64,000 nucleotides of DNA, taken from contig JAJIZT010000001.1 in NCBI GenBank assembly GCA_029948415.1, forward strand, positions 333,428 through 397,427, read 5' to 3'. The position numbers were made by a program, and so were the translations under genes. Under the pieces are notes generated by a model. That model saw nothing but the letters and a program-made list of their open reading frames with translations. It had not been told where the DNA came from and searched no databases. Origin of the DNA: Cenarchaeum symbiont of Oopsacas minuta. Lineage in GTDB: Archaea; Thermoproteota; Nitrososphaeria; Nitrososphaerales; Nitrosopumilaceae. How positions within the stretch are numbered: the first letter of the stretch is position 1; every line of letters starts with the position of its first letter. Below are positions 7,716 through 17,119 of this stretch, piece by piece.

Positions 7716-8825
7716 CTAACTGTAATTGCTTTCAAACTCTTTACTCTCCTTTAACATCCAGTATATGACACGTAACATCTTTGATGCAGTTGCTACTGTG
7801 GCCTTACCCGTGCCTTTTTTTCTTGCGAGTCTTTTGTAAAACCGTGTGACATTGCTTTTTGGTGCACACCTTACATGTGTGCGGACTGCTTCACTCAAAA
7901 TCCACCTCATCATTCTACTGCCTCTTTTTGTTATCCTGCCATGCTTTACCATATCTGCAGAATTACGTACACTTGGAACCAAACCTGCATACGAACACAA
8001 ACGGTGAGAATCTGAAAATCTCCTCACATCATCAATCTCAGCTATAATTGCCAAAGCACTGTAATCACCAATTCCTGGAATTGTCTTTAGCAATTGGATC
8101 TGTTTATTAGATCTTGCAATTTGGTATATCCTTTTGTTTGTTTTTGCAATGAGTCTATCATACGAGTCTATCGCCTCTAGATGGTCATCAATTCTGTAAT
8201 CACCTATGAAATGAAGCGATTCGTTGTACTTTTGAGTAAATGTTGTACCTGCAATCTTTATCCCCTCTTGTAATAGGATTCCATGTATGGCATTTTTTTC
8301 ACTCGTTCTCATCTGTACACTCCAATGTCTATGTCGTACAAGGCGCCTCCATTCCACCACAATTTTTGTTGGAACATGGCACAGTGCAATATATCCGCCA
8401 CGGTAAAGGTCTGCAAGTATCATTGCGTCAATCTTGTCAGTTTTTTTCTTGGATGATGCAATTGCCTTTGTCTGGTATGGGTTCGAGAGAGATACATCCA
8501 GCTTTAGATCTTTTGTCATGAACGTAAACAAGCCATACCAAACAGATGAGGATTCCATGATACATTTTGCACTCTTTGGAACATTTTTTAAGAAAAACTT
8601 TTTCACCTCATCGTTGTCTCTATCGACTCTCTCGTTAAAGACAATTTTACCTTTTTTGTCCATCATTGCAACCTGAAGGAACTCCTTGTGGACGTCAATA
8701 CCAACGTACATGTAGGATCTGTCAAAATGCGGTAATGATTTTGTTTGTTTTTTAGTTTTGTAATGGCCAGATCTCTTTTTGTTCTTATTCTTACAACCTT
8801 CTAAAGTCCTAGTTTTTCTGTGCAC
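7716..8825 (-). CDS. IS110-family transposase (RNA-guided recombinase type)
   Basis: This 369-residue frame has two IS110 domains. The N-terminal RuvC-like DEDD domain begins MYVGIDVHKEFLQVA and continues with SLSNPYQTKAIASSKKKTDKIDA. The C-terminal Transposase_20 domain contains LLKTIPGIGDYSALAIIAEI and SYAGLVPSVRNSADMVKHG, where the catalytic Ser is expected. Most family members start at the MYVGIDVHK Met, which would put the start at 8711 and make the first 38 Lys/Arg-rich residues untranslated. The frame is intact, so the element may still move. IS110 elements lack terminal inverted repeats, so the ends are uncertain; the left end is probably near 7500. Confidence 0.88.
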   Translation of the reverse strand: MHRKTRTLEGCKNKNKKRSGHYKTKKQTKSLPHFDRSYMYVGIDVHKEFLQVAMMDKKGKIVFNERVDRDNDEVKKFFLKNVPKSAKCIMESSSVWYGLFTFMTKDLKLDVSLSNPYQTKAIASSKKKTDKIDAMILADLYRGGYIALCHVPTKIVVEWRRLVRHRHWSVQMRTSEKNAIHGILLQEGIKIAGTTFTQKYNESLHFIGDYRIDDHLEAIDSYDRLIAKTNKRIYQIARSNKQIQLLKTIPGIGDYSALAIIAEIDDVRRFSDSHRLCSYAGLVPSVRNSADMVKHGRITKRGSRMMRWILSEAVRTHVRCAPKSNVTRFYKRLARKKGTGKATVATASKMLRVIYWMLKESKEFESNYS

Positions 8826-8833
8826 ATATGGTT

Positions 8834-9021
8834 ATTGACAAAAAAATCAATTATGATGAAACGAAAGATCCAAGATCAAGTGTAATACACACATGGCATG
8901 TGTGATTCAGACAAGCGTATGATTCTCATTGACAAAAAAATCAATTATGATGAAACGAAAGATCCAAGATCAAGTGTAATACACACATGGCATGTGTGAT
9001 TCAGACAAGCGTATGATTCTC
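8834..9021. repeat. Perfect 94-bp tandem duplication
   Basis: Bases 8834-8927 and 8928-9021 look identical by eye (both begin ATTGACAAAAAAATC and end GTATGATTCTC). Each unit contains the near-perfect palindrome CACACATG-G-CATGTGTG. The second unit covers the start codon of the IS5-like fragment at 8992, and the first lies just upstream of the IS110 gene. It probably arose during an insertion or by replication slippage. Confidence 0.85.
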
Positions 9022-9404
9022 AAACTAGAAAAGAAAAATACCGAATTGAAAGCAGAAATTGAGAAATTTAAAGCAGAAAGTGAGCAATCTAAAGCAGAAT
9101 TGCATGATTACAAGAAAGGCAGATTGTCCAATGACACTGTGTTTGATCAGATAATTGATGATGACCAAAACCTTTACGCCACTACGGGATTAGAACGTAA
9201 CGAGTTTGAATGGATCCTTGTACGATTTGAAAATGCTGTTAAAAATTCACCAAATGCACCACGTTTCTCCGAATATGTCAACGAGTCAGGAAACACATGC
9301 ATTATCTCTGTAAGACGAGTCTTGTTTATTGCATTGTCTCGCAAACGCAACAACGAAAAGCAAGAAATATTTGCAGCATATGCTCGCATTGATGAGTACA
9401 GTTA
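8992..9404 (+). pseudogene. IS5/IS4-like transposase N-terminal fragment, interrupted by IS630
   Basis: This frame encodes a coiled-coil start (LEKKNTELKAEIEKFKAES) and then TGLERNEFEWILVRFENA, which resembles the helix-turn-helix start of DDE transposases of the IS5 group. It is broken at 9404 by an IS630 element. Beyond that element (10505-10560) the frame can be continued as YRILEDYRKTKRSIDLIH before a stop, consistent with an insertion inside the gene. The catalytic part is missing. A transposase fragment of similar type on the other strand (10636-10935) might be a separated piece, but the orientation differs. Confidence 0.6.
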
Positions 9405-10504
9405 TACCCCAAAGCATAAGTTCGTTTAAAAAATGCATAGCAACCTTTTTTGATCACCTCGTTTACAACAATTCATGCAAGTCAGTGATGAGGATCTCCT
9501 TCAGGCCTATAACAAATGCAAAGATATACGCATGATAGCACGATTGCATGCCATGTGTCTGATGCAGATACGTGGTCTGGACATGACAGAGACGGCAAAT
9601 TCTATGTTCCGAACGTACCAGTTTGTATACAAATGGCACGATCGATATCAAAAATACGGACTCAAAGGCCTGGAGGAAGGGTCCTGCTCCGGTCGTCCAC
9701 CTTTGGGTGCTCACACACCATGATGCAGATGGAAAAGACATTTACAGAAACAGGAAACCATGATACTTCCAAAGCAGGTACGCAAATATATTAAAAATAA
9801 AACTGGAATTACATACCATATTACACATGTTTACAGAATTATGCGTGGATGGAAACTAGAGGCAAAAGTTCCACAAAAAATACACGCCAGTGCCTACATT
9901 ATACGATGAATGTTATGCATGGTATAGGAGCATAACGCAGATAATTACGCACGAAATGTCAAAGAGGACAAAAATTTTTGTCCATGATGAGAGCATAGTC
10001 AACAGCGATGGAAAGATGATCAAAAAATACTGGTGCAACGAGGATGAGCGCTCCATCTATCGATGGAAGGGCGATCATCGAAGATTCATAGCATATGGAA
10101 TGATCTCAATTTCCGGCGAGCGATTCTTTAGATCGTATGATAAATTTGATGGTCAAACATTTCTACGATACGTAAAAGATGCAGTTGCAAAATACGGTCG
10201 CATAATGATAATCGTTGACAGAGCCAGTCAACACAGAACAAAAGATCTTGAAAGGTATGTGCAGGAAAACCAAGACAAAATTCGAATCGAATATCTTCCA
10301 AAAGCATTGCCACAACACAACATCATGGAGACAATCTGGTTTGTTGCCAAGCAGGCTATGGATCATTCAGAGTACTATCCACAACTAGAGGATAAGAGAA
10401 GTAATTTCAGGAAATATCTGAGAACAAAGAAACTAGCTAATAACGTTACTGATTATTTTAAACCAAAGATGGAGGATTTTTTAACGAACTTATGATCTGC
10501 GGTA
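9405..10504 (+). mobile_element. IS630-family insertion sequence, copy A
   Basis: The ends are imperfect inverted repeats of about 32 bp. The left reads TACCCCAAAGCATAAGTTCG and so on; the right, reverse-complemented, reads TACCGCAGATCATAAGTTCG and so on, both continuing into GTT and a run of A. The element is flanked by TA (9403-9404 and 10505-10506), the duplication typical of IS630/Tc1-mariner. It sits inside an IS5-like transposase gene. Confidence 0.75.
9475..10495 (+). pseudogene. IS630-family transposase, frameshifted (copy A)
   Basis: The N-terminal part (9475-9720) has the helix-turn-helix and the RYQKYGLKGLEEG...SGRPP linker typical of IS630. A TGA stop at 9721-9723 breaks the frame, which then continues in phase as PKQVRKYIKNKTGITYHI up to about 9890. 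A shift to another frame follows, giving the DDE domain (VHDES, IIVDRASQH, HNIMETIW) to 10495. One nonsense change and one frameshift make it a pseudogene. Confidence 0.8.
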
Positions 10505-10531
10505 TAGAATACTTGAAGACTACCGAAAGAC

Positions 10532-10585
10532 AAAAAGATCAATAGACCTTATACACATTCTCTCATAAAGCTAGATCAATTCTTG
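10532..10585. repeat. Dispersed repeat shared with 6421-6470
   Basis: About 50 bp here, with the shared blocks TCAATAGACC and ATTCTCTCATAAAG, recur at 6421-6470 with roughly 80% identity by eye. A shorter match, TCAATAGACCTTAT, is present near 7492. It is probably left over from related transposons; the function is unknown. Confidence 0.5.
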
Positions 10586-10635
10586 ACCCGATACTGTATG
10601 ATCAAAGCATGAGAGAATTCAAACAAATCAAAATG

Positions 10636-10935
10636 TCATAAATATGACAAAAACGGTAACATCATGCGCAGGCATGTTGCACAGAGATGTGCGACTTTTT
10701 GCGAACAGACTTGTTCCATCGGTTTGATATATTTGCGGTCATTGAACAGTATGTGCAGGTTTGTTAGCCTAGAGACGACTTGGATCTCTTTGTAAAACTC
10801 TTCTTTACTATCATCATGCACAGCACTCATCCTACGGAACCATTTTAGTCGGTTTATCGCATGTTCTATCCTTACACGTCTATGACTAATTTTTTTATTA
10901 TATTGTTTATCTGTCTCTGTCATCTCATCATGCAA
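10636..10935 (-). pseudogene. IS5-like DDE transposase C-terminal fragment
   Basis: This is a 99-residue frame containing KISHRRVRIEHAINRLKWFRR, the conserved C-terminal signature with the last catalytic Glu of IS5-group DDE transposases. The N-terminal DNA-binding and DD parts are missing upstream (10936-11238), where the island attachment site lies. The fragment was probably truncated by integration or deletion at that site. Confidence 0.65.
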
Positions 10936-10965
10936 ACATACAACAAAACTACTCGAACCCTAGAT

Positions 10966-10979
10966 AGCGGGTCTAGAGG
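10966..10979. other. Candidate attachment site (attL), copy of the tRNA-Lys 3' end
   Basis: The 14 bp AGCGGGTCTAGAGG are identical to 22787-22800, which spans the 3' end of tRNA-Lys plus three flanking bases. The likeness continues imperfectly into the next 10 bp (TTCTAGAACC against GATTCGAACC). A chance 14-mer match in 64 kb is improbable. It marks the far end of an 11.8-kb island whose integrase remnant sits beside the tRNA. The rest of 10936-11238 has no convincing gene; GGTTCTAG is repeated around 10978-11002. Confidence 0.65.
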
Positions 10980-11238
10980 TTCTAGAACCAATAATGGTTC
11001 TAGTCCGATTATTATCATAATTTTACTGCAAGACCGATCAGAACGTAAATGACGGTCAAAAGCTATTGGGGGAGCCTACTAATCCCCTATATTTTTTTAT
11101 TATATTTATAACCTCTGATTATTTTATTTCTCAAGTAAATTTTTCTCAAACTGATCATCTTTTTTCAAAATTCTAGTATGTATTAATCAATTAATAATAC
11201 AAGATCATGATTAAATATGAGAAGCATGTATAGATGTT

Positions 11239-11562
11239 ATGGATGAAAAGAAACCAAAAATAACACAAATACCAAATAGTGGATCGCATAATATTAGCAT
11301 AAAACCCCCTACGAATAATGTAATAATGATATTTGTAATTCAAGGTAAAAAAAATGAAGTTAAAGTTAATCTCAAAGACGAAATTAAAAAAGCGGTTTTT
11401 GAAGTATTTCAACGTAATAAAATTGAACGCAGGCTTGATAATTGGATGTTAAAAACTTGTGATGGCATTCAATTATTTTTTAACAAATCCTATAAAGTAC
11501 AAAATATAGTAAAAGCCGAAACACTTTTTCTGACCAAAGGTCCTGGTCGTGGTGGCCAATAG
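11239..11562 (+). CDS. Ubiquitin-like modifier (BilA-like, DUF2604-type)
   Basis: This 107-residue protein has a disordered N-terminus (about 25 residues) and then a predicted beta-grasp fold from VIMIFVIQGKKNEVKVNL to ETLFLTKG. It ends GPGRGGQ. A Gly-Gly pair one residue from the C-terminus is the hallmark of a conjugated ubiquitin-like protein that needs trimming, here of one Gln. It is followed by E2-like, JAMM peptidase and E1-like genes, each start overlapping the previous stop. This is the gene content of bacterial Bil (ISG15-like) antiphage operons, in which a ubiquitin-like protein is attached to phage tail parts. The function in an archaeon is inferred. Confidence 0.75.
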   Translation: MDEKKPKITQIPNSGSHNISIKPPTNNVIMIFVIQGKKNEVKVNLKDEIKKAVFEVFQRNKIERRLDNWMLKTCDGIQLFFNKSYKVQNIVKAETLFLTKGPGRGGQ

Positions 11563-12020
11563 TGGTTTTGGATGAAACTGTTGCTAGAACTAAATTTAAT
11601 ATTGCAAAATGTGAAATTAATGAACAATCAAATCAAGAAAATGATTGGCAATTGCGTATTGCAAACTTTCCAAATATTTTCATAGATATTTTTGCATTAG
11701 ATAATAATGTGTCTCTAACGTTATATCTAAACATGTCAAACTGGGATTTTCAACCCCCTAGTGCAACGTTATTGCATCCTACATTAAATCGATTATCAAA
11801 AAAAGAGGAAGTACCAGCAGAGCTAGAATTGGGTCATCCTCATATATTCCAAAACCCTCGGATATGGTTTTGCAGTCCAGGGTTTTTTGAATACCATCAA
11901 CATTATAAGCTGGATCGGTGGGAACTTATTCGTAATACTAGTGAGGGAACAATAACTTGGATAATTAATAGAGCAATTTCACTGATCGATCGTTCAAAAC
12001 TTTGCGGTTATAATGTTTGA
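11562..12020 (+). CDS. E2-like ubiquitin-conjugating protein (BilB-like)
   Basis: This 152-residue protein starts at a GTG that overlaps the last base of the ubiquitin-like gene. The conserved block RIWFCSPGFFEYHQHYKLDRW (residues 100-120, cysteine at 104, histidines at 112 and 114) matches the pattern of prokaryotic E2-family proteins. In these, the Cys carries the modifier and nearby His residues assist. The position between a Gly-Gly modifier gene and JAMM/E1 genes supports this assignment. It is expected to act in the cytoplasm. The sequence is too divergent from eukaryotic UBC proteins to name a substrate. Confidence 0.7.
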   Translation: MVLDETVARTKFNIAKCEINEQSNQENDWQLRIANFPNIFIDIFALDNNVSLTLYLNMSNWDFQPPSATLLHPTLNRLSKKEEVPAELELGHPHIFQNPRIWFCSPGFFEYHQHYKLDRWELIRNTSEGTITWIINRAISLIDRSKLCGYNV

Positions 12021-12480
12021 AAATATAATGAAAATGGTAATACCTAAATCAATAGTGTCAAAAACTTTTAATTTTTTACAGCGTCATGGAAAAGATGGAA
12101 AAGAAGCACATGCAGTACTAGCTGGGTTCAAAGAAAACCAAACATTCGTGATTACCCATGTATTATTTCCAAAACAAAATAATAGTACGTATACATATGA
12201 AGTTCTTGATGGGGAAGATCATAAAATAAATGTTGAAATGTACAAACTTGGTATCATTGCCATAGCACAAATACATACACATCCTGCAAACGCATATCAT
12301 AGTAGTATCGATGATGATGGCTCTGTATTGGTTCTTCCAGGATCATTTAGTATAGTAATACCTGATTACGGATATATTAACAAAATGGATATCAATAATT
12401 GGGCAGTTTATAGATACATCGATTTAAAATGGAAATGGATTTCAAATTATAAAAAAAAGAAGATGATTTGTATAAAATGA
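12013..12480 (+). CDS. JAMM/MPN-family isopeptidase (BilD-like)
   Basis: This is a 155-residue zinc metalloprotease of the JAB1/MPN/Mov34 family. The motif is complete: the upstream Glu E31 in KEAHAVL, then H88-T-H90, seven residues, S98 and D101 (IHTHPANAYHSSIDD). Such enzymes mature the modifier by removing residues after Gly-Gly and can remove it from targets; here the residue to be removed would be the final Gln of the 107-residue modifier. The gene overlaps the E2-like gene by 8 bp and the E1-like gene by 4 bp. Confidence 0.85.
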   Translation: MFENIMKMVIPKSIVSKTFNFLQRHGKDGKEAHAVLAGFKENQTFVITHVLFPKQNNSTYTYEVLDGEDHKINVEMYKLGIIAIAQIHTHPANAYHSSIDDDGSVLVLPGSFSIVIPDYGYINKMDINNWAVYRYIDLKWKWISNYKKKKMICIK

Positions 12481-13970
12481 CTATGCCGCCTAATCCTATA
12501 CAAGAAAAAAATATTGAAACATTATCAACAATAAATAATACTTTAAAACCAAAAAAAATTATTCAAAAAATTAATGATCTTAAAATACAAATTATATTTC
12601 CAAAAGAATTGATATCGAATAAAAATGCTGTCAACTGTTGTTATATGTTGTTGAACATATTGCCAAGATTTTTAAAAAATGTATCATACAACGGTCCTGA
12701 TATGATCATCAAAAAATTTCCAAAATCACATCACGAAAAAATATCTATTGATCAAATACAAAATCCCACATTAACTATTGTGTTGGGTACTAAGAAATAT
12801 GACAATGGTAAAAATATTCTTTATATCGGTTCCGCTGGTTGGAGTATTTATGCTTCTACTATTAAACCATGCCACTGGAGTTCTAGTTCAGATAACTCTC
12901 TATCTGCATTTTATCTGGCAGGTATAATTACAGGAGAAATATTCAAATATCTTTTGCCTAGCATACCAACTGATAAAATCCCATCGCATTTTGAATACGA
13001 TTTAATTACATACGGATCTGAATCTCAACCCGTACTTGAACCTCAAATTCCGAGTATGATTAATCTTGATAATTTTGCCATTGTTGGATGCGGTGCAATC
13101 GGACAAGCGTTTGCACTAGCATTACAATTTGCCACAAATATAACGGGCAAAATAATTTTAATTGATCCTGACAATGTAGATTTGTCCAATATTCAAAGAT
13201 ATGTCTATAGTTTTGTAGAGAATATCAATGAACCCAAAACCAATATTTTAGCAAAATTGTTATCAAAAGACAATCCTACTCTGAACCCAATACCAATAAC
13301 ATTATCATACGAATTAGTGAATATTACGGGAACGTCATTTAAAGAAGTTGTGACAGCAGTTGATAACATAGAAACTAGATTAAATGTACAAGCTGGATTG
13401 CCAAAAACTATATGGAATGCTTGGACAGATACATCAAATAATACTTTACGTTATGGTGTTGGTCATCATATAATGAATGGAAAGTATCAATGTCTTGCCT
13501 GTTCATATTATCCTAAAAGTAATAGTCCATCAGAATCAAAATTACATTCCATGATGACGGGAATTTCGGAAATCCGAATTAATCAAAATGCAAATGTAAA
13601 CGAAGAAGATATTATACAAATTGAAAAGCATACTAAAATAAAACAAGATAATCTACGACAACATATTGGTAAACCAATAGATATTCTGTTGCATGGACCA
13701 TGTGGCATGTATACATTGCCAATTAATGTTCCTCATGAACCAACACCAGCTCCACATACGCCTTTTTTGGCTGGTGTATTTCTTGCAACTCAAATCATCT
13801 TAAGCAGAATTGCATCACTTCCTGATAAATTCAAACTGTTAGAATCATCTGCCGAATTTAGTGCGTTACATATTCCAAATCAAGATTGTATTCTAAAACA
13901 TAAAAAAAATGAAAACTGTTTTTGTAATGATAATATTTATCGGAATGTATACGATAAAAAATGGAATTAA
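12477..13970 (+). CDS. E1-like ubiquitin-activating enzyme, ThiF family (BilC-like)
   Basis: This protein has 497 residues if translation starts at the ATG overlapping the JAMM stop (ATGA); an upstream TTG would add three. Residues 1-190 form an N-terminal extension of unknown fold, as in other operonic E1-like proteins. The ThiF/MoeB adenylation domain starts about residue 199 with FAIVGCGAIGQ (the ATP-binding loop), followed by LIDPDNVDLSNIQR, which contains the conserved Asp and Arg. A CLAC pair near residue 339 offers the likely thioester Cys or a zinc site, and a CFC lies near the C-terminus. It should activate the Gly-Gly modifier. It closes the four-gene operon. Confidence 0.8.
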   Translation: MTMPPNPIQEKNIETLSTINNTLKPKKIIQKINDLKIQIIFPKELISNKNAVNCCYMLLNILPRFLKNVSYNGPDMIIKKFPKSHHEKISIDQIQNPTLTIVLGTKKYDNGKNILYIGSAGWSIYASTIKPCHWSSSSDNSLSAFYLAGIITGEIFKYLLPSIPTDKIPSHFEYDLITYGSESQPVLEPQIPSMINLDNFAIVGCGAIGQAFALALQFATNITGKIILIDPDNVDLSNIQRYVYSFVENINEPKTNILAKLLSKDNPTLNPIPITLSYELVNITGTSFKEVVTAVDNIETRLNVQAGLPKTIWNAWTDTSNNTLRYGVGHHIMNGKYQCLACSYYPKSNSPSESKLHSMMTGISEIRINQNANVNEEDIIQIEKHTKIKQDNLRQHIGKPIDILLHGPCGMYTLPINVPHEPTPAPHTPFLAGVFLATQIILSRIASLPDKFKLLESSAEFSALHIPNQDCILKHKKNENCFCNDNIYRNVYDKKWN

Positions 13971-14059
13971 CTGGTAATGATATGTATGATATCTATGAAC
14001 ATACGTAAACTGGTTCATATTATAAAGTCTGCATAGTATTGATGTTCATATCATACGTC

Positions 14060-17000
14060 TCAGACATCATATTCTACGTTTTCATAATTAATTTTCGCTT
14101 GTTGCATGATTTTGGGCATCAACTTTTTAACATCCTCTGGAGGATAATCGAATTTAAACAATACGAGTGTCACATCTTCGCGAATTGCAGACTGTATATT
14201 GTCCTGATTTGTCCAGTCAATCGTTGTTTTCTTTTTTATACGTTGAGTGATCTCCATTGCAATTTGTTTTATTTTTGCATCATGTTCAACGTATGTTTTC
14301 CCCATGGATATGATATCAAAAAATGCAATTTCTTCATCCGTCAACTGTAGTTTTTCCTCCCGTAATGTCTCATTCATAATTTCTTTTCCGACTTGTTCAA
14401 ACTGTGGAAACAAGGTATCAAAGCTTTCAAATTTTCCGTGGTATTTTGAAAGTGTTTCTTCTATTCGATCTTGAAATGATTTTTGTTTTACCATGTTTCG
14501 TTTAAATCGTGATTTTATGGCATCATCCAACAGCTTGTAAGCTAGCTCCATTTTGAGATTTTCTTGTGGAATTTGTTTTATTTTTTCAATGTATTCCTTG
14601 TTTAGATCAACGCTCTTGTCGTCATATTTTATGTCGTATAGCCGAATATTATCATCAGCTGAAATGCTCTCTTCGACTAAATCCTGTATTGCAGACTCTT
14701 TCTCTGGTGAAATATACGTAATACCCACGATTGAGTTTATCATCATTCTACGCATCAGTTGAAAAAATCTCAGATCTCCCTCGATCTCTTGGCATGCAGG
14801 ATGCGGAGTGCATACGGCATACGCTTTTGTAAGTTCTACTACATTTTGAATGAATTTTTTTCTGACATTTACATCGTCTAAAATTTCCGTTATTGCATTA
14901 TCCAAATAAGATGCCTGTCTTCGTTCCTTGTATGTTTTATCAGAACCAATATCAACCGTAAAAAAACTCGTCAGCTCTAAATGTTTGTTTTTCATGTACA
15001 TGATAATCTCTTCGGTTGGGATCATTGCTCCTTTTATGTCCGAATCGTTGTACGAACGAAATGCCCGTTTTAGATCGTCTGTAATACCGATATAGTCTAT
15101 TATGATTCCCTTTGGTTTGTCCTTCCATATTCGATTGACTCTAGAGATTGCTTGTATTAGATTGTGATCCCTTAACGGTTTGTCCACATACATTGTATGT
15201 ACTATTGGAGCATCAAATCCCGTAAGATACATATCGCATACGATAAGCAGTCTCAAGTCATCTTTTTCATCTTTGAATTGTTTGATGAGATCATCAATTT
15301 CCTGTTTGCTTTTATAATGTCTAGATACCATCTGCTCGCGTGTCTTTTTCTCCTCTGATGTATTATCCATGATCCCCTGTGATGTACCAGAGATAATACA
15401 AGTGCATTTTGGAGCACCCGATATTTTTGATATAATGTCCGCATATCTTGCAGCTGCCAGCTTTGTACTAGCTGCAAGCATTGCCTTTCCTTTGAAGGTT
15501 TTGCTTTTTTTTACATAGTGATAAACTAGATCTTTTGCGATTACATTTAGCCTGTCTGGATCCTCTAGCATTGTACGAAGCTCAGACCATTTCTTGGAGA
15601 GATGATCTATTGCGTCAGAATCCAGATCTTTGGTAATTTTATCAAATTCACTACCAATCATCTTGTTTATCAAATGTAGGCGTACTAGCCTGCTTTGACA
15701 GACGATTTCTACGGTCGCATTATCTCTTACGGCATCGCTAATCTTGTATGATGAAAGGATATTACCGAATACCTGGGTGGTTGATTTGTCTTCTTTTTCT
15801 ATGGGCGTTCCAGTAAATCCTATTTTTAAGGCATTTGGGAGTGCTCTATGCAGATTTTGTGCTATTTTCTTGTATTGTGAACGATGTGCCTCATCAGCTA
15901 TAATGATAATGTTTCTTCGCTTGGAGATAATTGGATACATTTCCATTCCATCTCTTTCATTCTGAGTTTGTTGAAATTTTTGTATCGTCGTAAAGATTAT
16001 TTTTCCAGCAGGGGTGGATAGCTTTTCCCTCAAATCCATAATAGAGTCTGCTTCAAGTATGGCAGTTTTTGGTTTTGGATACGGAAACCCTGCGACATTG
16101 AAAAAATGGTTTAATTGTTCATCTAAATTCGTCCTATCTGTTATAATGACAAATGTGGGATTTTCAAATTCATTTATTTGTGATATTATATTTACGTAAA
16201 AAATCATGGTTAACGATTTTCCGCTACCAGTTGTATGCCAAATTACACCTATGCGGTTTTCGTCATTTTGTTTGAATACGTCGATGGTTTTCTCCACGGC
16301 TTTTTTCACACCAGTATACTGGTGCTGCATTGCTATTTTTTTGATGGTTTTTCTTCCGTCGGATTCATATTCTATATAATTTTGGATTATTTCAAGTAGC
16401 GATTTTTTATTCAGCATATGTTTCTGCATCAGATCTAACCTATTTACAATAGTTTTATCGGGATCTTCAGGATCGTTCCAGTCTGTAAATCTTTCAAATA
16501 ACGCAGTCATTGTTCCGTATTTTGCAAACGTTCGATCACTTATGATTAAAAATGTGTTATAATTAAAAATTTTTGGGATATATCTTTGATAGTTTGTGTT
16601 CCCTAGTTGATTATATGCGTCTATAATACTAACTGCAGGATTCGTAGGATCTTTATACTCTAGTAAAATCAATGGCAGGCCGTTGACAAATATAACGTGA
16701 TCTAGTCTTCTTTCTTTGTGCTGATTGACTACAAATTGTCTTATTACAGCAAAGTTGTTGTTTTGTGGATTTTTAAAATCAATCAATTGTATCACCGTAT
16801 GCACAGTTTTGCCATCTTGCTGATATGCCACTCTTACTCCAGCAAGCAACATGTTATGAAATTCTCTATTGTTTTCAATAGTGGTTGGATTTGAGAGTGA
16901 TTTTACCTTGTTTATTGCATGCTCATAAACTATCTCTGGCAAGTTGGGATTTAGATTATGGATTTTATTATTTAATCTAGAATCTAAAATTACATCATTG

Positions 17001-17119
17001 TATGAATCACGCTCAGAATGTACATCTTTACCATCAAATACCTCATAACCCAATTCTTTAAAGACTTTGTGAGCAGGCAATTCAACTAATTCTATTTCAT
17101 TTAATTCCGATGGCGTCAT
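14060..17119 (-). CDS. hsdR: Type I restriction enzyme R subunit (HsdR)
   Basis: This 1019-residue protein has a full-length HsdR layout. It has an N-terminal nuclease domain (residues 1-250, with LILLEYKDPTNP as the expected D/E-x-K strand). Next is a superfamily 2 helicase with Walker A HTTGSGKSLTM near residue 297, DEAHRSQ near 408 and AISRVNR near 715, and then a helical C-terminal region. It cuts unmodified DNA far from the recognition site after ATP-driven translocation, in complex with HsdM and HsdS. It is the last gene of hsdM-hsdS-hsdR and overlaps hsdS by 4 bp. Confidence 0.93.
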   Translation of the reverse strand: MTPSELNEIELVELPAHKVFKELGYEVFDGKDVHSERDSYNDVILDSRLNNKIHNLNPNLPEIVYEHAINKVKSLSNPTTIENNREFHNMLLAGVRVAYQQDGKTVHTVIQLIDFKNPQNNNFAVIRQFVVNQHKERRLDHVIFVNGLPLILLEYKDPTNPAVSIIDAYNQLGNTNYQRYIPKIFNYNTFLIISDRTFAKYGTMTALFERFTDWNDPEDPDKTIVNRLDLMQKHMLNKKSLLEIIQNYIEYESDGRKTIKKIAMQHQYTGVKKAVEKTIDVFKQNDENRIGVIWHTTGSGKSLTMIFYVNIISQINEFENPTFVIITDRTNLDEQLNHFFNVAGFPYPKPKTAILEADSIMDLREKLSTPAGKIIFTTIQKFQQTQNERDGMEMYPIISKRRNIIIIADEAHRSQYKKIAQNLHRALPNALKIGFTGTPIEKEDKSTTQVFGNILSSYKISDAVRDNATVEIVCQSRLVRLHLINKMIGSEFDKITKDLDSDAIDHLSKKWSELRTMLEDPDRLNVIAKDLVYHYVKKSKTFKGKAMLAASTKLAAARYADIISKISGAPKCTCIISGTSQGIMDNTSEEKKTREQMVSRHYKSKQEIDDLIKQFKDEKDDLRLLIVCDMYLTGFDAPIVHTMYVDKPLRDHNLIQAISRVNRIWKDKPKGIIIDYIGITDDLKRAFRSYNDSDIKGAMIPTEEIIMYMKNKHLELTSFFTVDIGSDKTYKERRQASYLDNAITEILDDVNVRKKFIQNVVELTKAYAVCTPHPACQEIEGDLRFFQLMRRMMINSIVGITYISPEKESAIQDLVEESISADDNIRLYDIKYDDKSVDLNKEYIEKIKQIPQENLKMELAYKLLDDAIKSRFKRNMVKQKSFQDRIEETLSKYHGKFESFDTLFPQFEQVGKEIMNETLREEKLQLTDEEIAFFDIISMGKTYVEHDAKIKQIAMEITQRIKKKTTIDWTNQDNIQSAIREDVTLVLFKFDYPPEDVKKLMPKIMQQAKINYENVEYDV

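Noticed and set aside
10636-10935. C-terminal half of the same IS5-like gene as 8992-9404, separated by the IS630 insertion
   Set aside because: It is on the opposite strand, so simple interruption cannot explain it; treated as a separate fragment.
11239-13970. Molybdopterin or thiamine sulfur-carrier pathway (MoaD/ThiS with MoeB/ThiF)
   Set aside because: The E2-like gene and JAMM peptidase, and the residue after Gly-Gly in the modifier, fit a conjugation system better.
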